Virus record (IMG/VR): IMGVR_UViG_3300025645_000054
Location: 1 to 64,000 of that record
Source: a virus
Reading direction: 5' to 3' (one strand)
DNA length: 64,000 bases
Every line of letters starts with the position of its first letter. The first letter of the stretch is position 1. The position numbers were made by a program, and so were the translations under genes. Positions 41,613 through 49,096 of the stretch are shown here, in pieces. The notes under the pieces were generated by a model. The model was not told where the DNA came from. It made no database searches and saw only the letters and a list, made by a program, of their open reading frames with translations.

Positions 41613-41633
41613 AATTGCGTAACTTGCGCAATT
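41613..41633. promoter_or_regulatory. palindrome family member 5
   Basis: AATTGCGTAA-C-TTGCGCAATT, symmetric except for one pair. It lies in the 73-base gap before the gene at 41679, upstream of a C-rich tract and the GTGA-loop SD hairpin. Confidence 0.6.
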
Positions 41634-41663
41634 TTAAGCCAACCCCCTAACCCCCCAACCCCC

Positions 41664-41675
41664 ATCCGTGAGGAT
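41664..41675 (+). promoter_or_regulatory. SD mini-hairpin ATCC-GTGA-GGAT
   Basis: Stem ATCC/GGAT with a GTGA (GNRA) loop; the Shine-Dalgarno GAGGA is split between loop and 3' arm. Three bases (ATC) separate it from the ATG at 41679. A C-rich tract (CCCCCCAACCCCC) precedes it. Confidence 0.65.
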
Positions 41676-41678
41676 ATC

Positions 41679-42407
41679 ATGAAAATCATCGTCAAGTATT
41701 ACGGCCCGGTCACCGTCACCGACCCGGACTATCCCAAGGATCTCCCCAACAAACACTTCAATGTCTGGGGAGACAACCGGCCCACCTTCGAACAGCAGGG
41801 CACTCATGAATATGAGGTGGACTCCAAGCATCTCTTTGATGATCAGGTGAACACCACCTGCGGCAAACGGATCCACGACTGGGCCGATTACATGTCCCCG
41901 AACCGTCATATGCGCTGGGGCCACTACGTGGTCAACATCGATGAGCTGAACAAGTTCCGCCACCAGTATTTCAAGTGCGGATACTGCGGCAACATGGACC
42001 AGACCGGCGGGTGGTGCCAAAAGTGCCGAGGGTCTGAATTCCTGACCCCCGACGTCCACCACCTGCTCCACATGGTGCGCCTTGGGGACAAGCGTGAGAA
42101 ACTTCCCATCCCCGACGACGTCCTCGGGACCATCCACCACGATCAGAAGGCGACGGATGCCCGGAAGCTGAAGCGTAAGCGCCTCCAAATCTTGGCCGAG
42201 ATTGAGAAGAAGGAGACGGATCTCCTCTTCCACGACATTGTCATCAAACGGGGCCTGACCTTTGCCCAGATCAGCAACTGCATCCACTATAGCCACAAGG
42301 ACAAGTTCTGTTTCGGATGGAAAACCCCGGTCTCCGTCGAGGAAGCCGACATCATCGCCAAGGCCATGGAGGGGACTCCGTTTGAGCTGGAGTTCGTCAC
42401 CGTATGA
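41679..42407 (+). CDS. zinc-ribbon phage protein of unknown function
   Basis: 242 residues from the ATG at 41679 (MKIIVKYYGPVTVTDPDYPK). A zinc ribbon FKCGYCGNMDQTGGWCQKCR lies at about 101-120, followed by HHLLHMVRLGDK and helical KLKRKRLQILAEIEKKETDL. The N-terminal half looks beta-rich and may bind nucleic acid. It starts a new block after a C-rich leader with a hairpin SD. Not recognised beyond the zinc ribbon. Confidence 0.7.
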   Translation: MKIIVKYYGPVTVTDPDYPKDLPNKHFNVWGDNRPTFEQQGTHEYEVDSKHLFDDQVNTTCGKRIHDWADYMSPNRHMRWGHYVVNIDELNKFRHQYFKCGYCGNMDQTGGWCQKCRGSEFLTPDVHHLLHMVRLGDKREKLPIPDDVLGTIHHDQKATDARKLKRKRLQILAEIEKKETDLLFHDIVIKRGLTFAQISNCIHYSHKDKFCFGWKTPVSVEEADIIAKAMEGTPFELEFVTV

Positions 42408-42508
42408 GTATGACCTGCGACGACCCCTGCGACGACGTATCAAAGGATGTCCAGAAATGGACATCCCCTCCCCCCCCCCCCCAACCCCAATCCGAAAGGA
42501 ACACATGA
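42404..42508 (+). CDS. doubtful 34-residue leader ORF containing a C13 tract
   Basis: ATG at 42404 overlaps the previous stop and encodes MSMTCDDPCDDVSKDVQKW, followed by a Pro run from the poly-C stretch; its stop overlaps the next start. It also contains the hairpin GGATGTCC-AGAAAT-GGACATCC (42445-42466). The coding reading depends on the length of the C13 run. It may be only a leader. Confidence 0.3.
   Translation: MSMTCDDPCDDVSKDVQKWTSPPPPPQPQSERNT
42470..42500 (+). promoter_or_regulatory. C13 tract plus SD mini-hairpin TCC-GAAA-GGA
   Basis: A C13 run at 42470-42482, then CAACCCCAA-like sequence and TCC (42491-42493) GAAA (loop) GGA (42498-42500). The ATG at 42505 follows after four bases. 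Confidence 0.6.
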
Positions 42509-43098
42509 TGGGATGGACCACCCTTTACGATCGCCCTGATGACCCTAAGGCTTATTTGGCCCGAAATCTAACATGGGAAACAGAAAATTTCTATGCCGCC
42601 CCACTGGCAATTCGAAATGTTGGCAGCACCTACTATGCCGCCACCAAAATGCAACCCAAGCCGGATAAAAAGCTCTCCAATTCTATGAAGAGCAATTACG
42701 TACTGGCCTCAGATGGGTCCGTCGTCTTTGCCGTAGTATACCTCACCTCCGTCAAAAACGGTGAGTTCAGCTACAAAGACATGACCGAGGACATGGGTCC
42801 TAACGAGAGCAAGGCCCCGCCCCTGATCCTTAACCTTCTGTCACCCCTCACGGACCCCCTATGTTATGCCGCCGAGTGGCGGGCTAGGTGCCGGGTATAC
42901 TCCAAGCGTTTCCGTCCAAAAACTGGGGACAACATCCGGATCAAAGAGGCTTGGGAGCCCTACGGTCGAGATTTTGAAAAGGTAAAGTACTACCGATCTC
43001 GGGGCGTGTACCGATCACACAAGAACCAACAACTGGTTCGTTTGAGCTCCCACCAACTGGCCGAGGCCACTCTAATCAAGGATATGAACCCCCGATGA
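42505..43098 (+). CDS. conserved phage protein (MGWTTLY family)
   Basis: 197 residues: MMGWTTLYDRPDDPKAYLAR, GSTYYAATKM, SVVFAVVYLTSVKNGEFSYK, MGPNESKAPPLILNLLSPL, AAEWRARCRVYSKRF. A family beginning MGWT with a YYAA strand, a 'V.A.V.L......Y.K.M.E.MGP' core and a WR..C helix occurs in many phages and plasmids (DUF6927-like by memory). Function unknown. Begins after the C-tract leader. Confidence 0.7.
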   Translation: MMGWTTLYDRPDDPKAYLARNLTWETENFYAAPLAIRNVGSTYYAATKMQPKPDKKLSNSMKSNYVLASDGSVVFAVVYLTSVKNGEFSYKDMTEDMGPNESKAPPLILNLLSPLTDPLCYAAEWRARCRVYSKRFRPKTGDNIRIKEAWEPYGRDFEKVKYYRSRGVYRSHKNQQLVRLSSHQLAEATLIKDMNPR

Positions 43099-43355
43099 CC
43101 CAGACATATGCCATTAGAACCTCACTGTACTGCAGCCCTTCCTCCCGGGACTTTGAACTGCCTGAGGGCAAAAACTGGGAGGACATCCAGGAGTGGTTCA
43201 TCAAGTGGGACCAGCTGAACTTCACCTACGACGGCACCAACTGGCACAGATTGGATCTCCAGAGCGAGACCAACGACGCCACCGATTGGAAGAGGCCCAT
43301 CAGCGCCACGGTCTATTCAGAAGCCGAAGGCATCATTGAAGAGAAGGATCTTTGA
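43095..43355 (+). CDS. hypothetical protein
   Basis: 86 residues: TYAIRTSLYCSPSSRDFELP, NWEDIQEWFIKWDQLNFTYD. Rich in Trp and Asp; it resembles other short acidic phage proteins. Overlaps the previous gene by four bases. Confidence 0.6.
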   Translation: MTQTYAIRTSLYCSPSSRDFELPEGKNWEDIQEWFIKWDQLNFTYDGTNWHRLDLQSETNDATDWKRPISATVYSEAEGIIEEKDL

Positions 43356-43356
43356 T

Positions 43357-43608
43357 ATGAAAGCCATCATCCATGTGAACCGCCAAAACATCGCGATGAA
43401 TGCCAAGGACCAAGGTGATCGTCCGGTGTATACCGTCAAGCGTAACGGAACCACTCGTTACGCCCGACAAATTGAGATCCACGGACCAAGCACCTTGGTC
43501 TACGACGGCCGGCAGCTGAGCTGCGGGGCCCGGGCGTGGATAGAAACCCGATCTCCCCTCACCCTGATCGACGAAATGTCGTTCCAAGAATCGCGGAAGA
43601 CAGCATGA
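43357..43608 (+). CDS. conserved small phage protein
   Basis: 83 residues from the ATG at 43357 (MKAIIHVNRQNIAMNAKDQG), one base after the previous stop. The motifs PVYTVKRNGTTRYARQIEIH, GPSTLVY and LSCGARAWIET recur in small proteins of phages infecting diverse Proteobacteria. Function unknown; a beta-rich fold is expected. Confidence 0.7.
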   Translation: MKAIIHVNRQNIAMNAKDQGDRPVYTVKRNGTTRYARQIEIHGPSTLVYDGRQLSCGARAWIETRSPLTLIDEMSFQESRKTA

Positions 43609-44066
43609 ACAGTATGCCATCCATCTCTGAAACCCGAGCCCTCGTATTTTTGAAGTTCGACGGGATCAACGACAGCCAAGGGGCCCCCATGGCGCAGCAC
43701 ATGCAACGTGTGGCCATGTCCGTTCCCCCAGATGAGATCACCGTGACCATTGCATGGCTCCATGATCTCGTCGAGGACACCGACGTGACCCTGCAGGATC
43801 TGACCGACACCGGGTATCCCCCAGAGGTCACCGACGCGGTTGCTCTCCTGACCCACGACAAGAAGACCCACAGCTATCCTGAGTACATCGATCGGCTGAT
43901 CGCCTCAGGGAACCAACGGGCCATCCAGGTCAAGATTGCTGACCAGCAGGACAACACCAACCCGTCCCGCTGGCTGGGCATGAACCCACACATGGCCCGG
44001 TCCCTGACCAAGAAGTGGCACGGCGTCCTGCCCCGTTTGCTGCAGGCGGTGACCTATGATGCTTGA
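43605..44066 (+). CDS. HD-domain phosphohydrolase, RelA/SpoT (MESH1)-type
   Basis: 153 residues from the ATG at 43605. MAQHMQRVAMSVPPDEITVT, IAWLHDLVEDTDVTLQDLTD and PPEVTDAVALLTHDKKTHSY match the HD core of RelA/SpoT-type hydrolases (H..., HD, ED). It has no synthetase, TGS or ACT domain, and in size it is close to small alarmone hydrolases. It could cleave (p)ppGpp or related nucleotides during infection. Starts inside the previous stop. Confidence 0.8.
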   Translation: MNSMPSISETRALVFLKFDGINDSQGAPMAQHMQRVAMSVPPDEITVTIAWLHDLVEDTDVTLQDLTDTGYPPEVTDAVALLTHDKKTHSYPEYIDRLIASGNQRAIQVKIADQQDNTNPSRWLGMNPHMARSLTKKWHGVLPRLLQAVTYDA

Positions 44067-44322
44067 GAACTGGGAGGGCAATCTTCCGATCCTCCTCCTC
44101 GTCGCAGAGGAGGGCGAGACCCCTGAGGCGCGCCGTCAGGCCTTCGACGCCCTCAAGAACATGGCCAAGATCGCGGACCAGTTTGGGAAAAAGCTCTCGA
44201 TTGATGTCTATCCCAAGAAGGTCGTGCTGGCCCCACTTTTTGAGTTCACCGAGGATCTTGAGGAAAACCTCAAGCTGCTGAAGTGGCAATATCCCAGCCT
44301 ACCAGTGAGGTACAGAAAATGA
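44056..44322 (+). CDS. hypothetical protein
   Basis: 88 residues: MMLENWEGNLPILLLVAEEG, RRQAFDALKNMAKIADQFGK, LSIDVYPKKVVLAPLFEFTE. Alpha/beta, no motifs. Overlaps the HD gene by 11 bases and the next gene by four. Confidence 0.6.
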   Translation: MMLENWEGNLPILLLVAEEGETPEARRQAFDALKNMAKIADQFGKKLSIDVYPKKVVLAPLFEFTEDLEENLKLLKWQYPSLPVRYRK

Positions 44323-44861
44323 AACTTGAAACCTTGGCCAAGCGGGTCGCGCAGAAGGCGGGGGCTCCCGAACTGGAAGAGTGCCTTGTGCACCAGAGGG
44401 CCCCCGAGAGTATGGACTGCATGATCTGGACGGGCAAGAAAACCCGCGAGGGTCTGTTTCCCAAGATGGTCCGGGACAGTGACGGCCGGCCGGGGATGGA
44501 ACCAGTCATGGTCCATTCTCGCCCCATGATCCGATACAACAGACGGGAGAACTATGCCGATCGTCTGGTGTTCTCTCTGACCACCGGAAGAGAAATCTTG
44601 AACCGCCGGTTGGAAAAGATCTGCGGGGAACCCCTCTGCGTCAATCCCAACCACTCGATCCTACATGAGCTCCCGGAGGATAGCCCTCCGCCCCCTCCCC
44701 CGCCACCAGAGGAAGAAGACGACTGGTCTGTGGAGGAGGCCGTGGAACTTTTGGAAATCTATCTGACCACCAACCGGCCCCCGATCGACCCAGAGCACCC
44801 GCTGTTACTGGATATTCCCGAAGACATCATGGCCCAAGCCAAAGAACAAATGGGCCAATAA
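44319..44861 (+). CDS. HNH-like protein with polyproline linker
   Basis: 180 residues from the ATG at 44319. DCMIWTGKKTREGLFPKMVR and RRLEKICGEPLCVNPNHSIL follow the C-x4-C-V-N-P-x-H pattern of a phage HNH family that ends in 'C.NP.CVNP.HL'. A run of eight Pro (ending EDSPPPPPPPP) links it to an acidic helical end, WSVEEAVELLEIYLTTN. Possibly a nicking or DNA-binding protein; catalytic competence is unclear. Confidence 0.6.
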   Translation: MKLETLAKRVAQKAGAPELEECLVHQRAPESMDCMIWTGKKTREGLFPKMVRDSDGRPGMEPVMVHSRPMIRYNRRENYADRLVFSLTTGREILNRRLEKICGEPLCVNPNHSILHELPEDSPPPPPPPPEEEDDWSVEEAVELLEIYLTTNRPPIDPEHPLLLDIPEDIMAQAKEQMGQ

Positions 44862-44870
44862 CCACACCGT

Positions 44871-44883
44871 ATCCGAGGAGGAT
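44871..44883 (+). promoter_or_regulatory. SD mini-hairpin ATCC-GAGGA-GGAT
   Basis: The same leader element with a five-base loop, three bases (CAC) before the ATG at 44887. Confidence 0.6.
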
Positions 44884-44886
44884 CAC

Positions 44887-45267
44887 ATGCAAGAACAAGA
44901 AGCCGCCACCATCCTTGCCGCCCTGCGCTATTATCAGGAGAACGGTCAGGGGGATCCCGCGAACCGAACCCAGTGGACCCACGACATCGCCACCAACATG
45001 GACCTCGTGGTCTCACTGGACGACGACGGGATCGATGAGCTGTGCGAAAAGCTCAATCAGGAGCCTGAGGTCTCGGTCTTCACCGTCTCACGACTGACCG
45101 ATGCCTATGTCGTCCACACCCAGGAAGTCATCACGGACACAGCCGAGGAAGCGCTCAGGATCTCTCGGCTCTTTCCGGAGCGCTGGGTCTCTTCCCACGT
45201 CTCTGAATTCGATCATCATGACTACACTGTCCACGACGCAGATGGCGACGAGGTGATCGGGATATGA
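44887..45267 (+). CDS. conserved phage hypothetical protein
   Basis: 126 residues. The N-terminus, AATILAALRYYQENGQGDPA to DELCEKLN, is a recurrent phage module (LAALR.YQ......DIATN....SLDD.GID.LCE.LN). The C-terminal half SRLTDAYVVHTQEVITDTAE is beta/alpha. Starts a block after a hairpin SD leader. Confidence 0.65.
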   Translation: MQEQEAATILAALRYYQENGQGDPANRTQWTHDIATNMDLVVSLDDDGIDELCEKLNQEPEVSVFTVSRLTDAYVVHTQEVITDTAEEALRISRLFPERWVSSHVSEFDHHDYTVHDADGDEVIGI

Positions 45268-45563
45268 GCATTCAACTCACCATCGACGAGATGCTGGACG
45301 TCCTCAATCAGGCCGAACACCCCCTGTATTTCCGTCTGAAGCGCGAGACGGAAAACTTGGCCACCCTACTGGCTGAGCGGGTGGCCGAGTCTGTTCCCGA
45401 AATTGAACTATTGGGCTCCGCCACCTTTGAGGGCTGTGCGTTTGGAGGCACCTGTGCCCCGTTCCAACCCAAGGCCATAGGCCCCTACCCTCAAGCCCTG
45501 CTGGGTTTTGAAGAACTGTATTGGAAGGAAATGCAAGATGAAGACCTATCACACACGGATTGA
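45264..45563 (+). CDS. hypothetical protein
   Basis: 99 residues: SIQLTIDEMLDVLNQAEHPL, YFRLKRETENLATLLAERVA, then FEGCAFGGTCAPFQPKAI. Two Cys near the middle. Not recognised. Four-base overlap with the previous gene. Confidence 0.55.
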   Translation: MSIQLTIDEMLDVLNQAEHPLYFRLKRETENLATLLAERVAESVPEIELLGSATFEGCAFGGTCAPFQPKAIGPYPQALLGFEELYWKEMQDEDLSHTD

Positions 45564-45792
45564 TCTGAGCACCGACTATGGGGAGCTGGAGGGTATTCCC
45601 GCCACCTTCCTCATCGACGGCGAACTGGCCAGTCTCGACCACATCCAGTTCAACGGACTGGAACTGAACCCCCACGACGCCATCAAGGCCTTCGGGCACC
45701 GGGTCATCAGCCAAGCGGAACTCGAGATCGAGTGCCGTTTCGCAGAAAGAGACTTTGACCGGGACGGCGTACATTTTGAGGACGTAGCATGA
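45538..45792 (+). CDS. hypothetical protein
   Basis: 84 residues from the ATG at 45538 (MKTYHTRIDLSTDYGELEGI), with AAGGAAATGCAAG upstream and 26 bases of overlap with the previous gene. Beta-rich first half, acidic end (RDFDRDGVHFEDVA). Not recognised. Confidence 0.55.
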   Translation: MKTYHTRIDLSTDYGELEGIPATFLIDGELASLDHIQFNGLELNPHDAIKAFGHRVISQAELEIECRFAERDFDRDGVHFEDVA

Positions 45793-46370
45793 AACTCTGG
45801 ACAGTAATCGTCAACGACCAATATGGCCCTTCCGTTGAAATCTACAGAACTCAAGTGGAGGCCAACGAGGCCGCTTGGGATTTTGCCGACACCTTTTGGC
45901 AAGAGGAAAAAGGAGGAGACACGCCCGAAGACTGGGAGGACGCCATGGAAATTCTGTGGGAGCAACCTCTGTTCATCGACAGTGTCCATATGGATTGTCA
46001 CGAGGTCATTCCCCCCGAGCCAGAGCGGAACCTGATCGAAGATATCCTTGCCGCCTCCGTCCCCGACCTACGGGATGGGGATCTCGAGGTGGATGAGAAC
46101 ATGGCAGTGGTGTCCCTTGGGGAAGATCCCGGGGCCTATGTCCAGTGCTGGAAATGGGTCGATTTCGAAGACGTCGATCAGGACATGGCCCTGATCCCGC
46201 CAGATGGTCCGGTTTGGTATTTTGATCTCTTCTCGGAGTTCATGATGGCCTACGCCGAGGCCCCTGAAGGTACCATCATGAAGCGGGGCACACCCGAGCT
46301 CCTCGAACAGAGTGGGGGGATGATCCATGACGCCGAGGAGTTCATCCACTGGATGGAGGCGAAGGCATGA
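45789..46370 (+). CDS. acidic hypothetical protein
   Basis: 193 residues, very acidic: MKLWTVIVNDQYGPSVEIYR, GDTPEDWEDAMEILWEQPLF, VDFEDVDQDMALIPPDG. DNA mimicry is conceivable from charge alone but no homologous motif is seen. Four-base overlaps on both sides. Confidence 0.6.
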   Translation: MKLWTVIVNDQYGPSVEIYRTQVEANEAAWDFADTFWQEEKGGDTPEDWEDAMEILWEQPLFIDSVHMDCHEVIPPEPERNLIEDILAASVPDLRDGDLEVDENMAVVSLGEDPGAYVQCWKWVDFEDVDQDMALIPPDGPVWYFDLFSEFMMAYAEAPEGTIMKRGTPELLEQSGGMIHDAEEFIHWMEAKA

Positions 46371-46666
46371 GCGCTTATCACCAGCTGACCGCAATCATGG
46401 AGGCTCACCCGGACCTTGTTTTCTGCAACGACGGGTACCAGAACCTCCCCGCCGAAATCGTGGAAGCCAACAAGGAGACCATTCAGGAGATTGAAAAAAT
46501 CCTGAAGGAGAAAGTCTGGGGGTTCGTGTCTTTCCAGAATTTCAAACCCCGCAAAGATGGCTCCATGGCTGTGCGATATCAGGCCCGCTACGACGAGAAC
46601 ACAGGCTTCGTGGGGGTGGTGTACACCCCTCTGGCAGAATTTCAGGAGAAAACCAATGACTATTGA
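46367..46666 (+). CDS. hypothetical protein
   Basis: 99 residues: MSAYHQLTAIMEAHPDLVFC, helical KETIQEIEKILKEKVWGF, then strands AVRYQARYDENTGFVGVVYT. Not recognised. Confidence 0.55.
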   Translation: MSAYHQLTAIMEAHPDLVFCNDGYQNLPAEIVEANKETIQEIEKILKEKVWGFVSFQNFKPRKDGSMAVRYQARYDENTGFVGVVYTPLAEFQEKTNDY

Positions 46667-46988
46667 ACCAAACAATTTCTTTGCCACACCAACAGATATG
46701 GCTGATCTCATGCGACGGCTGAAACTTTACAGCGGCCCAGAGTGCGTGGCCGCATCAATGGGTGCCGGGATGGCCTGGAACCTTGCGGCCAAGGTCTCCA
46801 ACACCCGGCCCCCGGAACTCTGGGCCAACTACCAAGACGATTTCAATTCCATGAGCGACGACGATATCCGCCAAGAAACCCAGGGGGCTCAGCAGCTCAT
46901 TGATGAAAGTGAGCGCTGGGTCGAGGCGGTGGCCATGTGGACCGCAGCCGGTCGTCCTCGCACCTCAGACAAGGAGGAGAGGGCATGA
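46656..46988 (+). CDS. hypothetical protein
   Basis: 110 residues from the ATG at 46656 (MTIEPNNFFATPTDMADLMR); helical with SGPECVAASMGAGMAWNLAA. Overlaps the previous gene by 11 bases. Not recognised. Confidence 0.55.
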   Translation: MTIEPNNFFATPTDMADLMRRLKLYSGPECVAASMGAGMAWNLAAKVSNTRPPELWANYQDDFNSMSDDDIRQETQGAQQLIDESERWVEAVAMWTAAGRPRTSDKEERA

Positions 46989-47320
46989 AGAACGACACAG
47001 AAGAACTGTTCCAGAAGTGTCAAGAGGCCCGGTCAAAGTTACGGGAAGCAAGGCAGTTTCTGACCCAAGAGAATGACAAATACCGTGAGGCACTGATCCG
47101 AGACAGGATCGCTGAACTGGAAGCCGCCGGCATGCCCCTAGGGTCAAAGGTCAGGGCGTATCACGGGGAATTCTTTCAGGGTGAATACTTAATCCAAAGC
47201 GTTTCGGTCCCTTTGGGTAAGGCCCGCATCCATCTCTGCAAATTCAAGAAAGACGGAACGCCTTATCTCAAGACACCACGCGTCTCGTTCGACCGCCTTG
47301 AGCCAGTACAGGAGACGTAA
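46985..47320 (+). CDS. hypothetical protein with N-terminal coiled coil
   Basis: 111 residues from the ATG at 46985 (MKNDTEELFQKCQEARSKLR). An N-terminal coiled coil (~1-50) leads to a small beta domain, GSKVRAYHGEFFQGEYLIQS. It ends the block; a C9 tract and hairpin SD leader follow. Not recognised. Confidence 0.55.
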   Translation: MKNDTEELFQKCQEARSKLREARQFLTQENDKYREALIRDRIAELEAAGMPLGSKVRAYHGEFFQGEYLIQSVSVPLGKARIHLCKFKKDGTPYLKTPRVSFDRLEPVQET

Positions 47321-47343
47321 CCTAACTTCCCCCCCCCACCCCC

Positions 47344-47355
47344 ATCCGAGAGGAT
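47344..47355 (+). promoter_or_regulatory. SD mini-hairpin ATCC-GAGA-GGAT
   Basis: Follows a C9 tract (47329-47337) and CACCCCC. Three bases (CAC) separate it from the ATG at 47359. Confidence 0.65.
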
Positions 47356-47358
47356 CAC

Positions 47359-48117
47359 ATGAAAACCTATATTATTTACGAGGGGCCCAGCCTCCTCGAT
47401 GGCCAGCCTATTGTGGCACTGGCCCAGATCGGTAGCAACAATACCAAGACTGGCAACCAGCTTCAGACATACATCTTCAGGGCGGACATAGATCCGCTGG
47501 AGGCCAGCAGGAGCGGCGAAGATTTCAGCATCTGTGGCAACTGCACCCTCCGGGGCGTGGCCCACGGCGGCAACGAAGGACAGGCCCGGGACCGGGCCTG
47601 CTACGTGGTCCTGTTTCAAGCCCCCTTGGGCAAGTACCGGGCCTACAAGAGGGGAAGCTATTCCCGGGCCACCGACATCGCTGCGATCGGCCGGGGCAAG
47701 ACCGTCCGCATCGGAAGTTACGGAGACGGTCTGGCGGTCCCCGAGAGAATTTGGGATGAGTTGTGCAGCGAGGCCAATGGCCACACAGCCTATACCCACC
47801 AAAAGAATACCCAACCACACCGGTTTATGACCTCGGTGGAGAGCTTGGGAGAGGCAGAACAAGCATGGGACCGCGGAGAACGCACTTTCCGCGTTGTCAA
47901 ATCAGTCGAGCAGATGGTCAAAGGAGAAGTGCTGTGCCCCGCTTCGAAAGAGGCAGGCCAGCGTACCACCTGTGTCAGCTGCCAGCTATGTGCTGGCAAC
48001 TCCAAAAAAGGAAAGTCCATTGCCATCGTGGCACATGGAAATGGAGGTAAGAAGCTGCGCCAACGACTGGAGACGACCAATGATCTCACACAAAGTGATG
48101 CTCATAACAGGGTCTAA
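47359..48117 (+). CDS. conserved phage protein with two Cys clusters (DUF7227-like)
   Basis: 252 residues: IIYEGPSLLDGQPIVALAQI, NTKTGNQLQTYIFRADIDPL, EDFSICGNCTLRGVAHGGNE, RDRACYVVLFQAPLGKYRAY and CPASKEAGQRTTCVSCQLCA. Two metal-binding-type Cys clusters (SICGNC...RAC, and C...C-x2-C-x2-C). The family is widespread in phages and mobile elements; its function is not established. Replication-associated roles are possible but unproven. Confidence 0.7.
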   Translation: MKTYIIYEGPSLLDGQPIVALAQIGSNNTKTGNQLQTYIFRADIDPLEASRSGEDFSICGNCTLRGVAHGGNEGQARDRACYVVLFQAPLGKYRAYKRGSYSRATDIAAIGRGKTVRIGSYGDGLAVPERIWDELCSEANGHTAYTHQKNTQPHRFMTSVESLGEAEQAWDRGERTFRVVKSVEQMVKGEVLCPASKEAGQRTTCVSCQLCAGNSKKGKSIAIVAHGNGGKKLRQRLETTNDLTQSDAHNRV

Positions 48118-48307
48118 GGCCCAAGATGCATTCAATGAGGGAGAGAGAAACCCCAATAAATTATTGGACCTAGGCTACTGCCAAGTGTTCTCATTCCGAA
48201 CGAGGGATGAGAAAGTCGCGTTCATAGAAGGCCTTAGGATAGGATCCAAAACAGTCAACCCTTGGCTATTTGATCTTTCCGAGTCCGTTCTCTTTCGCGA
48301 TACCTGA
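48080..48307 (+). CDS. small protein after the Cys-cluster gene
   Basis: 75 residues from the ATG at 48080 (MISHKVMLITGSKAQDAFNE), with GGAG seven bases upstream inside the previous gene; an alternative ATG lies at 48098. It contains YCQVFSFRTRDEKVAFIEGL. It converges with the MucR gene and overlaps its end by 42 bases. Not recognised. Confidence 0.5.
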   Translation: MISHKVMLITGSKAQDAFNEGERNPNKLLDLGYCQVFSFRTRDEKVAFIEGLRIGSKTVNPWLFDLSESVLFRDT

Positions 48308-48622
48308 CCGACGAGTGGAATAATTTGAGGGCACAAACGGATAATCTTCCGGGAGCCCCCAGCGTTCTATGTACTGCTCGTCGGTCATACCGTGGTGAGT
48401 TTTGAGATACCGGCGCAGGAGTTTCACTTCTGCCCCGTCCTCAAGGCACACCAGATAGTCATCGTGGACCGACTCCTCGATCGGCACCGCCGGTACCAGA
48501 ACCGGATCCCTCAGATTTTCGAGAGCCTCTTTGATAGCCACAAGGGTGTCAGGGAGTTTTTCGAGGGGAACTTTGTTGTTGGCCAGATAGGCTGCAGCCA
48601 GAGTAATGATGTCGCGGTTCAT
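48266..48622 (-). CDS. MucR/Ros family transcriptional regulator
   Basis: 118 residues from the ATG at 48622 (MNRDIITLAAAYLANNKVPL), preceded by GGGAGG. PAVPIEESVHDDYLVCLEDG, KLLRRYLKTHHGMTDEQYIE and RWGLPEDYPFVPSNYSTRRS are diagnostic for MucR/Ros. The usual C2H2 zinc finger Cys pair is reduced: CLEDG where Ros-type proteins have CLECG, so zinc binding may be altered, as in some MucR homologues. It is transcribed against its neighbours and has a 12-bp inverted repeat upstream, likely autoregulatory. Confidence 0.92.
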   Translation of the reverse strand: MNRDIITLAAAYLANNKVPLEKLPDTLVAIKEALENLRDPVLVPAVPIEESVHDDYLVCLEDGAEVKLLRRYLKTHHGMTDEQYIERWGLPEDYPFVPSNYSTRRSGIAKENGLGKIK

Positions 48623-48637
48623 AATACCTCCCAAGAG

Positions 48638-48665
48638 ATTTCCATGCAATGTCTTGCATGGAAAT
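48638..48665. promoter_or_regulatory. 12-bp inverted repeat operator between MucR and KTSC genes
   Basis: ATTTCCATGCAA (48638-48649) and TTGCATGGAAAT (48654-48665) with a 4-base spacer. Each arm is a copy of the CATTTCCATGCAAT motif found at 30783 and 53229. It lies between the divergent starts at 48622 and 48706, where it could control both. Confidence 0.7.
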
Positions 48666-48705
48666 GTCGACAACTGTCAACCACCAAAGTAAAAGGAAGA
48701 TAACC

Positions 48706-49074
48706 ATGAAGGACGAAAAAATGACCAAAGATGAAATTCATATCCGTAAAGCTCCCTCCTGGGCCTGGAGGGTAATCGACGAACTCATTTCAGACCACCT
48801 GGGGAGCTCCCTCATCAAATCGGCCGCGGATCAGATGTTTGAAGATGTGGAGGTGGTCATGCAACCCGTGGTGAGCAGCAACATCGCAGCGGTAGGGTTC
48901 AGGGAATTTTGCGGACTCATGGTAGTCCAGTTCAAGAACGGGTCAATCTATCAATATGATAATGTTACCCCAGAGTTGTATCACGAAATCGTGAACGCTG
49001 ACTCCGTGGGCTCGACCTTTAACCGGGTGGTCAAGTCCAACCCGACCGCGTACCCCTTCACCAAGCTCATCTAG
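48706..49074 (+). CDS. KTSC-domain protein
   Basis: 122 residues from the ATG at 48706 (MKDEKMTKDEIHIRKAPSWA). The C-terminal half SSNIAAVGFREFCGLMVVQF, KNGSIYQYDNVTPELYHEIV and NADSVGSTFNRVVK is a KTSC domain (SI..vGY....L.V.F.nG..Y.Y..V....Y..l..A.S.G..fn). Such domains are small beta-alpha units of unclear function in phages and lysyl-tRNA synthetase relatives. AAGGAAG precedes the start. Confidence 0.75.
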   Translation: MKDEKMTKDEIHIRKAPSWAWRVIDELISDHLGSSLIKSAADQMFEDVEVVMQPVVSSNIAAVGFREFCGLMVVQFKNGSIYQYDNVTPELYHEIVNADSVGSTFNRVVKSNPTAYPFTKLI

Positions 49075-49081
49075 AGCGGTA

Positions 49082-49093
49082 ATCCGAGAGGAT
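49082..49093 (+). promoter_or_regulatory. SD mini-hairpin ATCC-GAGA-GGAT
   Basis: Three bases (CTC) before the ATG of the excisionase-like gene at 49097. Confidence 0.65.
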
Positions 49094-49096
49094 CTC

